DNA from: JALZAI01 sp038207565
GTDB taxonomy: Bacteria > Actinomycetota > Actinomycetes > Mycobacteriales > Jatrophihabitantaceae
DNA: 64,000 bases
Direction of reading: 5' to 3'
Assembly: GCA_038207565.1 (NCBI GenBank)
Contig: JBBQZQ010000016.1
Span: forward strand, 16,965-80,964
This document shows, piece by piece, positions 26,720 to 34,627 of this stretch. A program made the position numbers and the translations under genes. Every line of letters begins with the position of its first letter. The stretch's first letter is position 1. The notes beneath the pieces are model-generated. The model did not search any database, was not told the origin of the DNA, and was given only the letters and a program-made list of their open reading frames with translations.

Positions 26720-26965
26720 TCAGGCCAGGGTGATTCCGTTCTGCGGCAGCACACCGGCCTTGTCCGCTGCTGCGCGCAGCGCGTCGGACCGCGTCGTGCC
26801 GTCGCCGACGTAGTCCTCGCCGGACGGCGAGATCAGCGTGACCTGATATCCGCCCTCGAACACCTGGCCCGGAATTTCCTGCGGCACGATGAAGTCGTCC
26901 GCCCGTACCGTCCAGCCCGATTCCGCGAGCTCGGACTCCAGCGCAGCCAGGTTGTAACTAGTCAT
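26720..26965 (-). CDS. Small conserved-looking hypothetical protein
   Basis: An 81-residue protein starting MTSYNLAALESELAESGW at 26965. The pattern (helix, then WTVRADDFIVPQE, VFEGGYQVTLISPSGEDYVGDG, then a helix with RSDALRAAADKAGV) suggests an alpha-beta-beta-alpha fold. The function is not recognised. The frame is open further upstream but that part is basic and unlike a protein. It is divergent from the SRPBCC gene, 71 bases away, and lies 66 bases downstream of nothing obvious except the kup start. Confidence 0.6.
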   Translation of the reverse strand: MTSYNLAALESELAESGWTVRADDFIVPQEIPGQVFEGGYQVTLISPSGEDYVGDGTTRSDALRAAADKAGVLPQNGITLA

Positions 26966-27036
26966 GTCGTTAAGAACACCAGAAACCGGCAGCGGGCGCG
27001 AGTTGTTCCTCGCCTCGTTGTGGGAACGCTGGCGAT

Positions 27037-27528
27037 ATGACCAAGTTCTCCGCGAATACATACTCCGAGGCGGCGGTAGCGTCCGAGCGTGCCGCAATCT
27101 GGGATGTACTCACCGACCCCGAGTTGCTGCCTGAGCTGACGCCGTTACTGCAGAAGATCGAGACCGACGGCGAGATCTGGCGCTGGTACCTGACCAGCAT
27201 CTCGGCGCTGGGGGTGAGCATCCGACCCGCCTTCACCGAGCGAATGACCTTCGCGGACGAGCACCGCATCGAGTACACCCATGCTCCGCCCGCGGGCGCA
27301 ACCGAGCGCTCGGGAGCTGAGGGCTGGTACGAACTCTCCGACATCGACGGCGGAACGTTACTGGTGATCAGCCTGACGCTGTGCATCGACGTCCCGCTGC
27401 CCAGAGCGGCCGGGCCTGCCGTCCGCCGGATCATGACGACGACGATGGAGCGCACCGGAGAGCGGTTCTCGAAGAACTTGTTGGCTCACCTGGGGGTGAG
27501 CGGAACCCCTTTCGCCGCCTCGCACTGA
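27037..27528 (+). CDS. SRPBCC (START/Bet v 1-like) family protein
   Basis: A 163-residue protein with the polyketide-cyclase/dehydrase-like SRPBCC fold: YSEAAVASERAAIWDVLTDPELLPELTPLL at the N-terminus, WRWYLTSISALGVSI in the middle and a long C-terminal helix (RRIMTTTMERTGERFSKNLLAHLG). The fold binds a hydrophobic ligand; no enzymatic residue is predictable. Its 3' third lies opposite the end of the hydrolase gene on the minus strand (171-base overlap). Confidence 0.8.
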   Translation: MTKFSANTYSEAAVASERAAIWDVLTDPELLPELTPLLQKIETDGEIWRWYLTSISALGVSIRPAFTERMTFADEHRIEYTHAPPAGATERSGAEGWYELSDIDGGTLLVISLTLCIDVPLPRAAGPAVRRIMTTTMERTGERFSKNLLAHLGVSGTPFAASH

Positions 27529-28152
27529 TGTAGGCGGTGCGAGCGTGAGTCGCGTGAGAGTGGTTGTCACGAATTCGACGACTGTGGCGGCCGGGCCGGC
27601 TGCGTCCTTCTTCGGCGAGTGACCGGCGCCGGTCACGACGCGGACAGTGCGCCGGTCGCCGGGCGGCGGCATGCCGAACGGATCGCGGTCACCCTGGATC
27701 ACGAGCACCGGCACGTCGGGTAGGTCCAGCTCGTCGAGACGCGACTTGTCCGGACGGCCCGGCGGGTGCAGTGGGAAGGCCAGCGCGACCACCGCGGCGG
27801 CACGGCACGCAGCGGCGGTGCGGCAGGCGACCCGCGCCCCGTTGGAACGTCCCCCGACGACGATCGGCAACCCACGCAGGCGGCGGCGCAGCACGGCGAC
27901 TATCGCGATCCAGGCTTGGTCCTGCACCCAGGGGGGAGGCGGAACACGCCGGCCCGCGACGCGGAACGGCTGGGTGACCAGGGCGACCGCCATGCCTGCT
28001 GCTACCGCCGCGTCGCGAACCGCGGTCAGATCGGGGGCGTCCACCCCCCCGGCTGCGCCGTGGGTCAGCACCAGCAGCGCGCTCGCGCCCCGGGGGCGGT
28101 GCAACTCGATCCGCGCCGGCCCGGTCGGCGTGTCGACGTCCAGACGCACCAC
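27358..28152 (-). CDS. Alpha/beta hydrolase of the TEX30/KANL3-like family
   Basis: About 264 residues. LVLTHGAAGGVDAPDLTAVRDA is the oxyanion segment, VVGGRSNGARVA the nucleophile elbow (G-x-S-x-G), VLVIQGDRDPFG the Asp strand and VTGAGHSPKK the His. Start is taken as GTG 28152 or 28149, right after the stop of the upstream peptidase gene (8 bases), suggesting a two-gene operon. The C-terminal about 57 residues (after about 27530) overlap the SRPBCC gene in antisense and look basic and unstructured, so the true stop may have been lost. Confidence 0.75.
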   Translation of the reverse strand: MVRLDVDTPTGPARIELHRPRGASALLVLTHGAAGGVDAPDLTAVRDAAVAAGMAVALVTQPFRVAGRRVPPPPWVQDQAWIAIVAVLRRRLRGLPIVVGGRSNGARVACRTAAACRAAAVVALAFPLHPPGRPDKSRLDELDLPDVPVLVIQGDRDPFGMPPPGDRRTVRVVTGAGHSPKKDAAGPAATVVEFVTTTLTRLTLAPPTSVRGGERGSAHPQVSQQVLREPLSGALHRRRHDPADGRPGRSGQRDVDAQRQADHQ

Positions 28153-28159
28153 CGCAAAC

Positions 28160-29416
28160 CTAGGCGTCGTGGCGGGACGGTTCGGCGCTCGGAACTCCGT
28201 TTCGGCCTGCGGCCGCGTCGCGCTGCAGCGCCCGCACGGCGAGCTCCGTGTGGAGGTGCACGCCCTCGGGCAGGACGCAGTCGTCGAAGGTCGCGCGCGG
28301 GCTGTGGTTGGTCTCGGCGTGCTGCGGGTCGTCCGACGGGCTGGCACCCAGGAACAGAAAGCAGCCGGGAACCGCGGCGAGCACCCGGGAGAAGTCCTCG
28401 GCTCCGGTCAGCGGCGCCTTCATCGGTGCGAAGCGTTCGGCACCGAACACCTCCTGCACGACCTCGGTGGCGAATGCGGCGTGCGCCGCGTCGTTGACGG
28501 TGGTCGGGTACTCGTCGCTGTAGACCGCGTCCGCCTCCAAGCCGTACGCGGCTGCGACCTGCTCGCACAGGCGCACCGCCTCGGTGCGCATGCGGTCGCG
28601 GGCCTCCTCGGAGAACGTACGGATGGTCGCGTCGAACTCGGCAATGTCGGCGATGATGTTGCGCTTGGTCCCGGCATGAAACATCCCGACCGTGATGACC
28701 ACCGGGTCGAAGACGTCGAAGCGTCGAGTGACCAGGGTCTGCAGGTCGCCGACGATCTGGGCGGCGACAGTGACCGGATCCTTGGCGAGATGGGGTGTCG
28801 AGCCGTGCCCGCCCGCGCCCCGCACCGTCACGTGCAGGCCGTCGCTCGCGGCCATCAGGATTCCCGGGCGAGTGGTGAAGGAGCTGCGCGGGAGGATGGA
28901 GGACATGACGTGCATTCCGTAGGCGGAGTCGGCGCGGCGCCCCGACGCGTCCAGCACGCCCTCGCGCAACATCGCGCCCGCACCGTCCCAACCCTCCTCG
29001 CCGGGCTGGAACATAAACACCACGTCGCCGGCCAGTTCGTCGCGGTGCGCCGTCAGTACCCGCGCGGCTCCGACGAGCATCGCCGTGTGCAGGTCGTGCC
29101 CGCAGGCGTGCATCGCGCCGTCGATCTCGCTGGCGTAGTCGACGCCGGTTGCCTCGGTGATCGGCAGCGCGTCCATGTCCCCGCGTAGCAGAACGGTCGG
29201 ACCGCCCGGCTCGCCGCGCAGGACGGCGGTCACCGAGGACACCGAAGCTCCGGTGCTCACCTCGAGGTCCAGGCCGTGCAGCGCATCGAGGACGGCGTGC
29301 TGCGTGCGCGGCAGATCGAGCCCGATCTCAGGGCTGCGGTGCAACACGTGGCGTAGCTCGGTGAGCTCGCCGGCCAGCGCGTGCGCGTCGTCGCGGAGCC
29401 GGTCTGCGAGCGCCAC
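28160..29416 (-). CDS. M20-family metallo-amidohydrolase (IAA-amino acid hydrolase type)
   Basis: A 418-residue zinc-dependent amidohydrolase of the M20D group. Metal-binding and catalytic segments are RGDMDALPI (near 80), MHACGHDLHTAML (near 105), QPGEEGWDGAG (near 140) and GMHVM (near 170). M20D enzymes cleave N-acyl amino acids such as hippurate or indole-acetyl conjugates; the specificity here is unknown. The downstream hydrolase gene starts 8 bases later. Confidence 0.9.
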   Translation of the reverse strand: MALADRLRDDAHALAGELTELRHVLHRSPEIGLDLPRTQHAVLDALHGLDLEVSTGASVSSVTAVLRGEPGGPTVLLRGDMDALPITEATGVDYASEIDGAMHACGHDLHTAMLVGAARVLTAHRDELAGDVVFMFQPGEEGWDGAGAMLREGVLDASGRRADSAYGMHVMSSILPRSSFTTRPGILMAASDGLHVTVRGAGGHGSTPHLAKDPVTVAAQIVGDLQTLVTRRFDVFDPVVITVGMFHAGTKRNIIADIAEFDATIRTFSEEARDRMRTEAVRLCEQVAAAYGLEADAVYSDEYPTTVNDAAHAAFATEVVQEVFGAERFAPMKAPLTGAEDFSRVLAAVPGCFLFLGASPSDDPQHAETNHSPRATFDDCVLPEGVHLHTELAVRALQRDAAAGRNGVPSAEPSRHDA

Positions 29417-29460
29417 GGGTCACCTCCGGTAGTCGCCGTCGGGCGAATCGTTGTCTCAAA

Positions 29461-31005
29461 CTAGCGCGGGCCGACGAACCCGAGAGCCCGCTCGGTAGGG
29501 GCGAAACCCTCGGGCGAGCCCGGTGCGCGCCAGCACGTGCGCGGGGCATGGTCAGGCAGCCAGTCGGCGCGGAAGATGCCCAGCGCCAGATCGAGGTCGT
29601 CGAGCGACGCCCGCAACGGATCGGTGACCGGGGTGCGCAGATGCTCCGCCCACACCGACACCCGGAGGTCACGCACCAGCGATGTGGTGGTGGCGACCGC
29701 GGCGGCCATCTCGCTGTCGGCGCCCACCATCGACCGGCTGAAGGCGTTGGCCGATCCGACGCTGGCGAACACGTCGTCGACCAGGATCAGCTTGGCGTGC
29801 ACGGTGCAGTTCTCGATGCGGTACACCGCGACGTTGCGCTGGTGGGCGTCGTCGAGCCGGTCGACGAGCTTCTGCTGCAGGTCGGGATTGAGTTCGCGGT
29901 TGATCGGCTTCGGGTGGAACCCGGGATCCTCGGGATCACGCGTCCCCGACCCGACCAGAATCACCTTCACCCCGCGGGCGGCCGCGGCGCGCAGATACGG
30001 GTAGAGCTCGAAATCTTGATCACCGCCGGAGGACTCCTCGAGGTATTGATCCTCGAGATAGATGTAGCGCTGCGCCGCGCTGAGCGCGGTGACGACCGTC
30101 GTGAACACCTCATGCAACTCGGTTCCAGGTCGGTTGTCCCATTGCCTGCGGCGGAACGGCAGCCAGGAATCGACCTTGCGGCTGTGTCGCGAGCGCAGCA
30201 CCCTGACCGAGGTCCCCGGCACGTCGACAGGCTTCGCCGTCGGTGACGGCTCGAGCGGCCCGATGGGCTCGCCCGGATTCAACTGCCGCCGGTCGAGAAT
30301 AGTGCGCAAGTAGTGCTCGTTCGGCAAGGTCGTGGTCTCCGCCCAGCGTTCGCCGAAGATGTCCCAAACCCGTTCCGCGCCCGGGCCACGCAGCCGCACC
30401 GCCATGTCGTGCCACCCCCAGCGGGCGCCGTGGTCGCGCAACCGGTTGTGCGGAGTGGCGTCGAAACGGTCGTCCACGAGGTCGATGCCTGCGACGAACG
30501 ACGTGAGCTCGCCGCCGATGTGCGTGACGACGGTCTTCTGGTGATTGGAACCCAGTACCGCGCCGGAGAAGTCCAGCAGCACGCGGCCGGTCAACGGCGG
30601 CGGGAGGACGGGGTCGCTGTCCGCGGGACGGAGGCTGCGCAGGTGCTCGGCGTGCGCGGCGTTGCCGCGGAATGGCCCGAGCCCGTCCCACGGCACGGAC
30701 GCCGCCAGCACCCGGCCGGCCAGGAGCACCCGCACGTCGACGCCCGCTGCTGCGAGCCGGGCCAGCCGGTCGCCGAGCGCGAGGTACCCGGGCTCGTTTG
30801 GTTGCTTGCCGCTCAGGTCCAGGGCGGGATCGACTTCGAGGCCGGCGATGAGGACCGTGTCACCGGCTGCGGCGCCGCCCAGCAGTCCGTCCAGTTCGCC
30901 GAAGTAACGCTCGCCGTCCACCAGCGGGTGCCATTCGGTGTCATCGGCAAAGGTGGGACAGTCGACGGCGTCGGGGAAGTACCGCGACGTGCGGTCCTCG
31001 CCCAT
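29461..31005 (-). CDS. Phospholipase D-family protein
   Basis: A 514-residue protein with two PLD half-sites. The second is a canonical HKD motif, VHAKLILVDD, followed by GSANAFSRSM. The first reads NHQKTVVTH, so the Asp of HxK(x)4D is replaced by His, a departure from the consensus that may affect activity. The substrate could be a phospholipid or related diester. The Met at 31005 (MGEDRTSRYFPD) is chosen; the frame continues 209 codons upstream but there overlaps the next gene and has no domain similarity. Confidence 0.85.
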   Translation of the reverse strand: MGEDRTSRYFPDAVDCPTFADDTEWHPLVDGERYFGELDGLLGGAAAGDTVLIAGLEVDPALDLSGKQPNEPGYLALGDRLARLAAAGVDVRVLLAGRVLAASVPWDGLGPFRGNAAHAEHLRSLRPADSDPVLPPPLTGRVLLDFSGAVLGSNHQKTVVTHIGGELTSFVAGIDLVDDRFDATPHNRLRDHGARWGWHDMAVRLRGPGAERVWDIFGERWAETTTLPNEHYLRTILDRRQLNPGEPIGPLEPSPTAKPVDVPGTSVRVLRSRHSRKVDSWLPFRRRQWDNRPGTELHEVFTTVVTALSAAQRYIYLEDQYLEESSGGDQDFELYPYLRAAAARGVKVILVGSGTRDPEDPGFHPKPINRELNPDLQQKLVDRLDDAHQRNVAVYRIENCTVHAKLILVDDVFASVGSANAFSRSMVGADSEMAAAVATTTSLVRDLRVSVWAEHLRTPVTDPLRASLDDLDLALGIFRADWLPDHAPRTCWRAPGSPEGFAPTERALGFVGPR

Positions 31006-31043
31006 GCAGGAAACGCTAGCGCAGGTCGATTCTCCCGAGCCCG

Positions 31044-32639
31044 TCACGTCCGAACGGGCGGTGGCTGGCTGAAGTGTTGGCGCACGAGGGCTGCAGCCGC
31101 GTCCTGATTCAACGGCCGGCACAGGTAATTGCCCTGGCCGCTGGTGTAGCCGAGACGCACCAGCGCTTGGAGTTGCCGCTCGGTCTCGATGCCCTCCGCG
31201 ATCGTGTCCATGTGCAGTTGCTGCGCCAGCCGCAGGATCGCGCTGACCAGGGCGCCGGCGTCGGGTGACGGCTCGTCGAGCGGGTCGACGAACGACTTGT
31301 CGATCTTGATGAGATCGACCGGGAACTGACGCAAGTAGCCGAGCGAGGAGTAACCGGTCCCGAAGTCGTCGATCGCGATCCGTACCCCGAGATCCTTCAT
31401 CCGCTCCATCGTTCGGGTGGTGTCCGGGGCGTCGACCATGAGCAGGCTCTCGGTCGCCTCCAGGATGAGCTCGGCCGGCGGCAGCCCGCTGTAGGAGAGC
31501 GCAGCCTGCAGATCGTCCACGAAGTGAACGTTCTGCAGTTGGCGGGCCGATACATTCACCGACATCGTGAGCCCACCCCCAGCCGGGCGGCGCCAGGCCG
31601 CACCGGCCAGGCACGCAGTCTCGAGGATCCACCGGCCCAACGGGATGATGAAGCCTGTCTCCTCGGCCAGCGGGATGAACTCGTTCGGCTCGATGTCACC
31701 GTGTTCGGGGTGGCGCCAGCGGACGAGGGCCTCGAAACCCTCGAGCCGACCGTCGATCAGAGACATGTGCGGCTGGTACTGCAGGTAGAACTCGCTACCG
31801 TGCAGGGACTCGTCAAAGGAGTTCCGCAAGTTCATCCGGCGCACGATCGCGGTCCGCATGGGCTCCTGGAACGACACGACACAGTCCTTGCCCCTGCTCT
31901 TGGCCGCGTACATCGCAGCGTCGGCCTCGCTGAGCAGCGTCTCGGCGCTCTTTCCGGCGTCGCCCAGAGTCAGGCCGACGCTGACCGACGCCGCAATCGG
32001 GTCGTCGCCGATGTGGATCGGACGGCGCACGGCCGACAAGACACGTTGCGCGACATTCAGCGCGACCTGGGGATCCACGACGTCGGCCATCACGATCGTG
32101 AACTCATCGCCGCCCATCCGGGCAACCGTGTCGCCGGTACGGACCACCGAACAGATCCGCTTGGCCACCACCGCGAGCAATCCGTCACCGGCACGATGGC
32201 CAAGGCTGTCGTTGACGTTCTTGAAGCCGTCGAGGTCGCAGACGAGCACGGCCACCGCACCGCTCGCGCGGACCGAACCGCGCAGGGCGTGTTCGAGACG
32301 GTCGTCGAGCAGCGTTCGGTTGGGCAGCCCGGTCAGGCTGTCGTGCAGGCCCTGGTGGCGAAGTTCGTTCTCGAGCAGGCGCACCACAGCGACGGCCTCC
32401 TGCATGCGTAGCGCCTGCTCGTCGAGGTCACCGGTGCGCTCCTGCAAGCGGTACAACATCCGGATGAGGTAGAGCATCGCCGCGGCGAGCAGCAGGGCAG
32501 AGACGACGATGAGGATCGGGGCGTCAAGCAGGTACCCAACGACGCCGCCCACGTAGGACAGCACGAGAACCGCCGCGGTCGCGATCTCGCCGCGCCAGAA
32601 CGCAGTTCGCACATCGCCCCCGGTCACTCGGCAGCGCAC
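31044..32639 (-). CDS. GGDEF-EAL dual-domain cyclic-di-GMP enzyme
   Basis: A 531-residue protein with two N-terminal membrane helices (about 12-58), a short coiled coil, a GGDEF domain (about 90-255; motif RMGGDEF intact, RxxD inhibitory site RTGD five residues before it) and an EAL domain (about 270-520; GFEALVRWRHP, IAIDDFGTGYSSLGYL, IAEGIETERQ). All main catalytic motifs of both cyclase and phosphodiesterase are present, so the net activity cannot be predicted. It is followed by the PLD gene on the same strand (38 bases) and preceded by a second cyclase gene. Confidence 0.93.
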   Translation of the reverse strand: MRCRVTGGDVRTAFWRGEIATAAVLVLSYVGGVVGYLLDAPILIVVSALLLAAAMLYLIRMLYRLQERTGDLDEQALRMQEAVAVVRLLENELRHQGLHDSLTGLPNRTLLDDRLEHALRGSVRASGAVAVLVCDLDGFKNVNDSLGHRAGDGLLAVVAKRICSVVRTGDTVARMGGDEFTIVMADVVDPQVALNVAQRVLSAVRRPIHIGDDPIAASVSVGLTLGDAGKSAETLLSEADAAMYAAKSRGKDCVVSFQEPMRTAIVRRMNLRNSFDESLHGSEFYLQYQPHMSLIDGRLEGFEALVRWRHPEHGDIEPNEFIPLAEETGFIIPLGRWILETACLAGAAWRRPAGGGLTMSVNVSARQLQNVHFVDDLQAALSYSGLPPAELILEATESLLMVDAPDTTRTMERMKDLGVRIAIDDFGTGYSSLGYLRQFPVDLIKIDKSFVDPLDEPSPDAGALVSAILRLAQQLHMDTIAEGIETERQLQALVRLGYTSGQGNYLCRPLNQDAAAALVRQHFSQPPPVRT

Positions 32640-32743
32640 GTCCGTCGAGGCTCGGTGGGCACAGTTGGACGTCGCGCACCTTAGTGTAAGGACCCGTCCA
32701 AATCACCCTCACCGGACGTCACGCGGTCGACGTCTCGAGGTGG

Positions 32744-34141
32744 CTATACCTGCGCGTGACGCTCGGTCAGCCGAGGCGGACAGGTACTGCGCGCACACGC
32801 CATCTCGACGACCTCGATGCAATCGCGACCCGCGCCCTTGGCCGCGTAGAGGGCGGAGTCCGCGGCGCCCAGCATTTCGTCCAGATCGATCCCCTGCGGG
32901 TGCGACGCATACGCGACACCGATGGAACCGGTGACTGCTCCGACACCCGCGGACCTGCCCTCCGCGATACGCGCGCGGAGGCGCTCGGCCGTCGCTGCCG
33001 CAGTCTGCGGCGTCGCGGCATCGAGGAAGACCACGAACTCCTCGCCGCCGAAGCGGCCGACAACGTCGTGGTCGCGCACCCCGGTGCGCAGGGTGTTCGC
33101 CACGCGAACCAGCACCTCGTCGCCGGCGAGGTGTCCGAACTCGTCGTTGACGTCCTTGAAGTGGTCCAGGTCCAACACGAACACGCAGGCCGGCCGATCG
33201 TTACGGGCCGCGTAGCTCAGGGACTGCCGGGCGCGCTCCCGCCAGGTCGCCGCGTTGAGCAATCCGGTCTTGATGTCGCTCGAGGCGGCAACCCGAAGGT
33301 CGGCGACCAGCGAACTGCGATGCGTCGTGGCGATGAGGACGAGCACCAGCGGGGTGAGCGACGGAGCGACAAGCATGAACACACCGGTTACGACGCCGAG
33401 TGTGAGGGTGACGTACTCAAGGAGCACGCCTGCTCGGTCAGGCAGTGACGAGGCGAAACGCGGCGGGCGCCGGGCGAGGTACATACCGGTCACCAACACA
33501 CCGAGGTTGACCACCCAGAACGCGACCAGCGCGAGCACGACTACCAGTGCGGCGAGCGCGCCGCCGGACGGATTGAGCAGGTCGGGGACGATTGCGCGCA
33601 CCTCCCCAGCCGCGAGGGTCGCCAGGACCATCGTCGCGGCGGTGAACACCGTCCGGTAGGGACGAACATTGCGGTGCCGGTGACCCAACACCAGGACATG
33701 GGCGTACACGATCGCGGTCATCAGTGCGGCGTAACCCACCGGCAGCACCATCACCCCGGCGAACGCCCACACCGACGTGTAGCCGGTCCACGCCTTGGAC
33801 GAATCAATCCCGAGATAGCGACGAACCAGCTCGACTCGCGCCGCAACCTCGGCATAGCCGACGGCGAGCACCAAGAGCAGGCCGAATGGTACCATTTCGT
33901 CGGAATTCAGACGCTCTGTCGCGGCAGTTGCGATCGTCACCACAACCGCAATCAACTCGGTACCGGCCAGGAAGCTCTTCGCAGGTCCGCTCAGGGTCCA
34001 AAATTCCCCACGACGGACACGTCCGCGTTTGCCGCCCTTATTCGGAGCGGCAGGCACCGACGGTGCTGATTGCACGCGCGCCACCCCTTCGGCCGGTACA
34101 CCACAAGTGACCCGAGTTCGATGCGCTCGGTCCCGCGTCAC
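32744..34141 (-). CDS. Membrane-bound diguanylate cyclase (GGDEF)
   Basis: A 465-residue protein: a basic N-terminus (1-55), about eight hydrophobic helices (about 58-265) and a C-terminal GGDEF domain with FGGEEF near residue 378, preceded by the RDHD inhibitory (I) site. It is expected to make cyclic-di-GMP from GTP and to be feedback-inhibited. The membrane domain is not one I can name. The start is uncertain; Met at 34141 gives a long basic leader and a GTG further in is possible. It lies 104 bases upstream of the GGDEF-EAL gene on the same strand. Confidence 0.9.
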   Translation of the reverse strand: MTRDRAHRTRVTCGVPAEGVARVQSAPSVPAAPNKGGKRGRVRRGEFWTLSGPAKSFLAGTELIAVVVTIATAATERLNSDEMVPFGLLLVLAVGYAEVAARVELVRRYLGIDSSKAWTGYTSVWAFAGVMVLPVGYAALMTAIVYAHVLVLGHRHRNVRPYRTVFTAATMVLATLAAGEVRAIVPDLLNPSGGALAALVVVLALVAFWVVNLGVLVTGMYLARRPPRFASSLPDRAGVLLEYVTLTLGVVTGVFMLVAPSLTPLVLVLIATTHRSSLVADLRVAASSDIKTGLLNAATWRERARQSLSYAARNDRPACVFVLDLDHFKDVNDEFGHLAGDEVLVRVANTLRTGVRDHDVVGRFGGEEFVVFLDAATPQTAAATAERLRARIAEGRSAGVGAVTGSIGVAYASHPQGIDLDEMLGAADSALYAAKGAGRDCIEVVEMACARSTCPPRLTERHAQV

Positions 34142-34317
34142 ACGCCATACGACTCACAGCAACATAACACGAACGGTGGCTGCGCAACGATTTCGCCCAA
34201 GATGACTGTTTTTAGGCTCCCATCCCGCCGATAGAGATGCAAGACCGGCAGGTGCGGCACATGCTGAACCGCACCCTCTTACACCGCTTCTCCCCGCATC
34301 GCAAGGAGGTGGGCAAC

Positions 34318-34344
34318 ATGGCGAAGGGCCACGAATGGACCTAA
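34318..34344 (+). CDS. Tiny ORF with strong SD encoding MAKGHEWT (candidate micropeptide)
   Basis: An eight-codon ORF reading MAKGHEWT then TAA. The SD sequence AAGGAGGTG (34302-34310) is a nine-base match to the anti-SD of 16S rRNA and sits 7 bases before the ATG. The same frame is open upstream from an ATG at 34237, which would give a 35-residue protein with the same end. A second copy of the unit lies 130 bases further on. No modification enzyme gene is next to it. A RiPP precursor core, a stalling peptide or a leader are all possible. It is not a known family to me. Confidence 0.45.
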   Translation: MAKGHEWT

Positions 34345-34447
34345 CCGCTGCTGCCACACACGGAATCGCGGATCTCCGTGACGACGAACGCCCGCGCGAC
34401 CCGCGCGATGTCGAAGTCAACGAGACATGACGGAGGAGGTGGTTGAC

Positions 34448-34495
34448 ATGGTGCAAGGTCACGAATGGACGCTCAACGGTCACGAATGGACCTGA
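34448..34495 (+). CDS. Tiny ORF with strong SD encoding MVQGHEWTLNGHEWT (candidate micropeptide)
   Basis: A fifteen-codon ORF that repeats the Gly-His-Glu-Trp-Thr block twice and ends TGA directly after the second. GGAGGAGGTGG (34432-34442) lies 5 bases before the ATG. An in-frame ATG at 34427 would add seven residues (MTEEVVD). Between copies of the block, differences fall at third codon positions (GGC/GGT, ACC/ACG), as expected if the peptide frame is under selection. An overlapping frame (34335-34430) is open for 31 codons and ends ATGA at the 34427 ATG; I regard it as less likely. Confidence 0.45.
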   Translation: MVQGHEWTLNGHEWT

Positions 34496-34579
34496 TCCGA
34501 CTCGGCATCTCGCACGGCACGTCGATTCGGTAACCGCACCGCGAACAAGCAGGCGAAATCCGCTGCAGCTGCGATGAGA

Positions 34580-34607
34580 CCGGCCAGAGCCCGCGGGGGC
34601 TGGCCGG
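34580..34607. terminator. Hairpin between GHEWT ORFs and the convergent MFS gene
   Basis: CCGGCCAG (34580-34587) pairs perfectly with CTGGCCGG (34600-34607), with extra C-G pairs inside. It lies 84 bases after the second micropeptide ORF and 20 bases before the end of the convergent MFS gene, so it could end transcripts from both sides. Confidence 0.5.
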
Positions 34608-34627
34608 CCCCATGGCAGCCGCGTTCG

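Noticed and set aside
31006..31632. Upstream extension of the phospholipase D frame
   Set aside because: It overlaps the EAL gene end, shows no conserved domain, and the family-like N-terminus begins at 31005.
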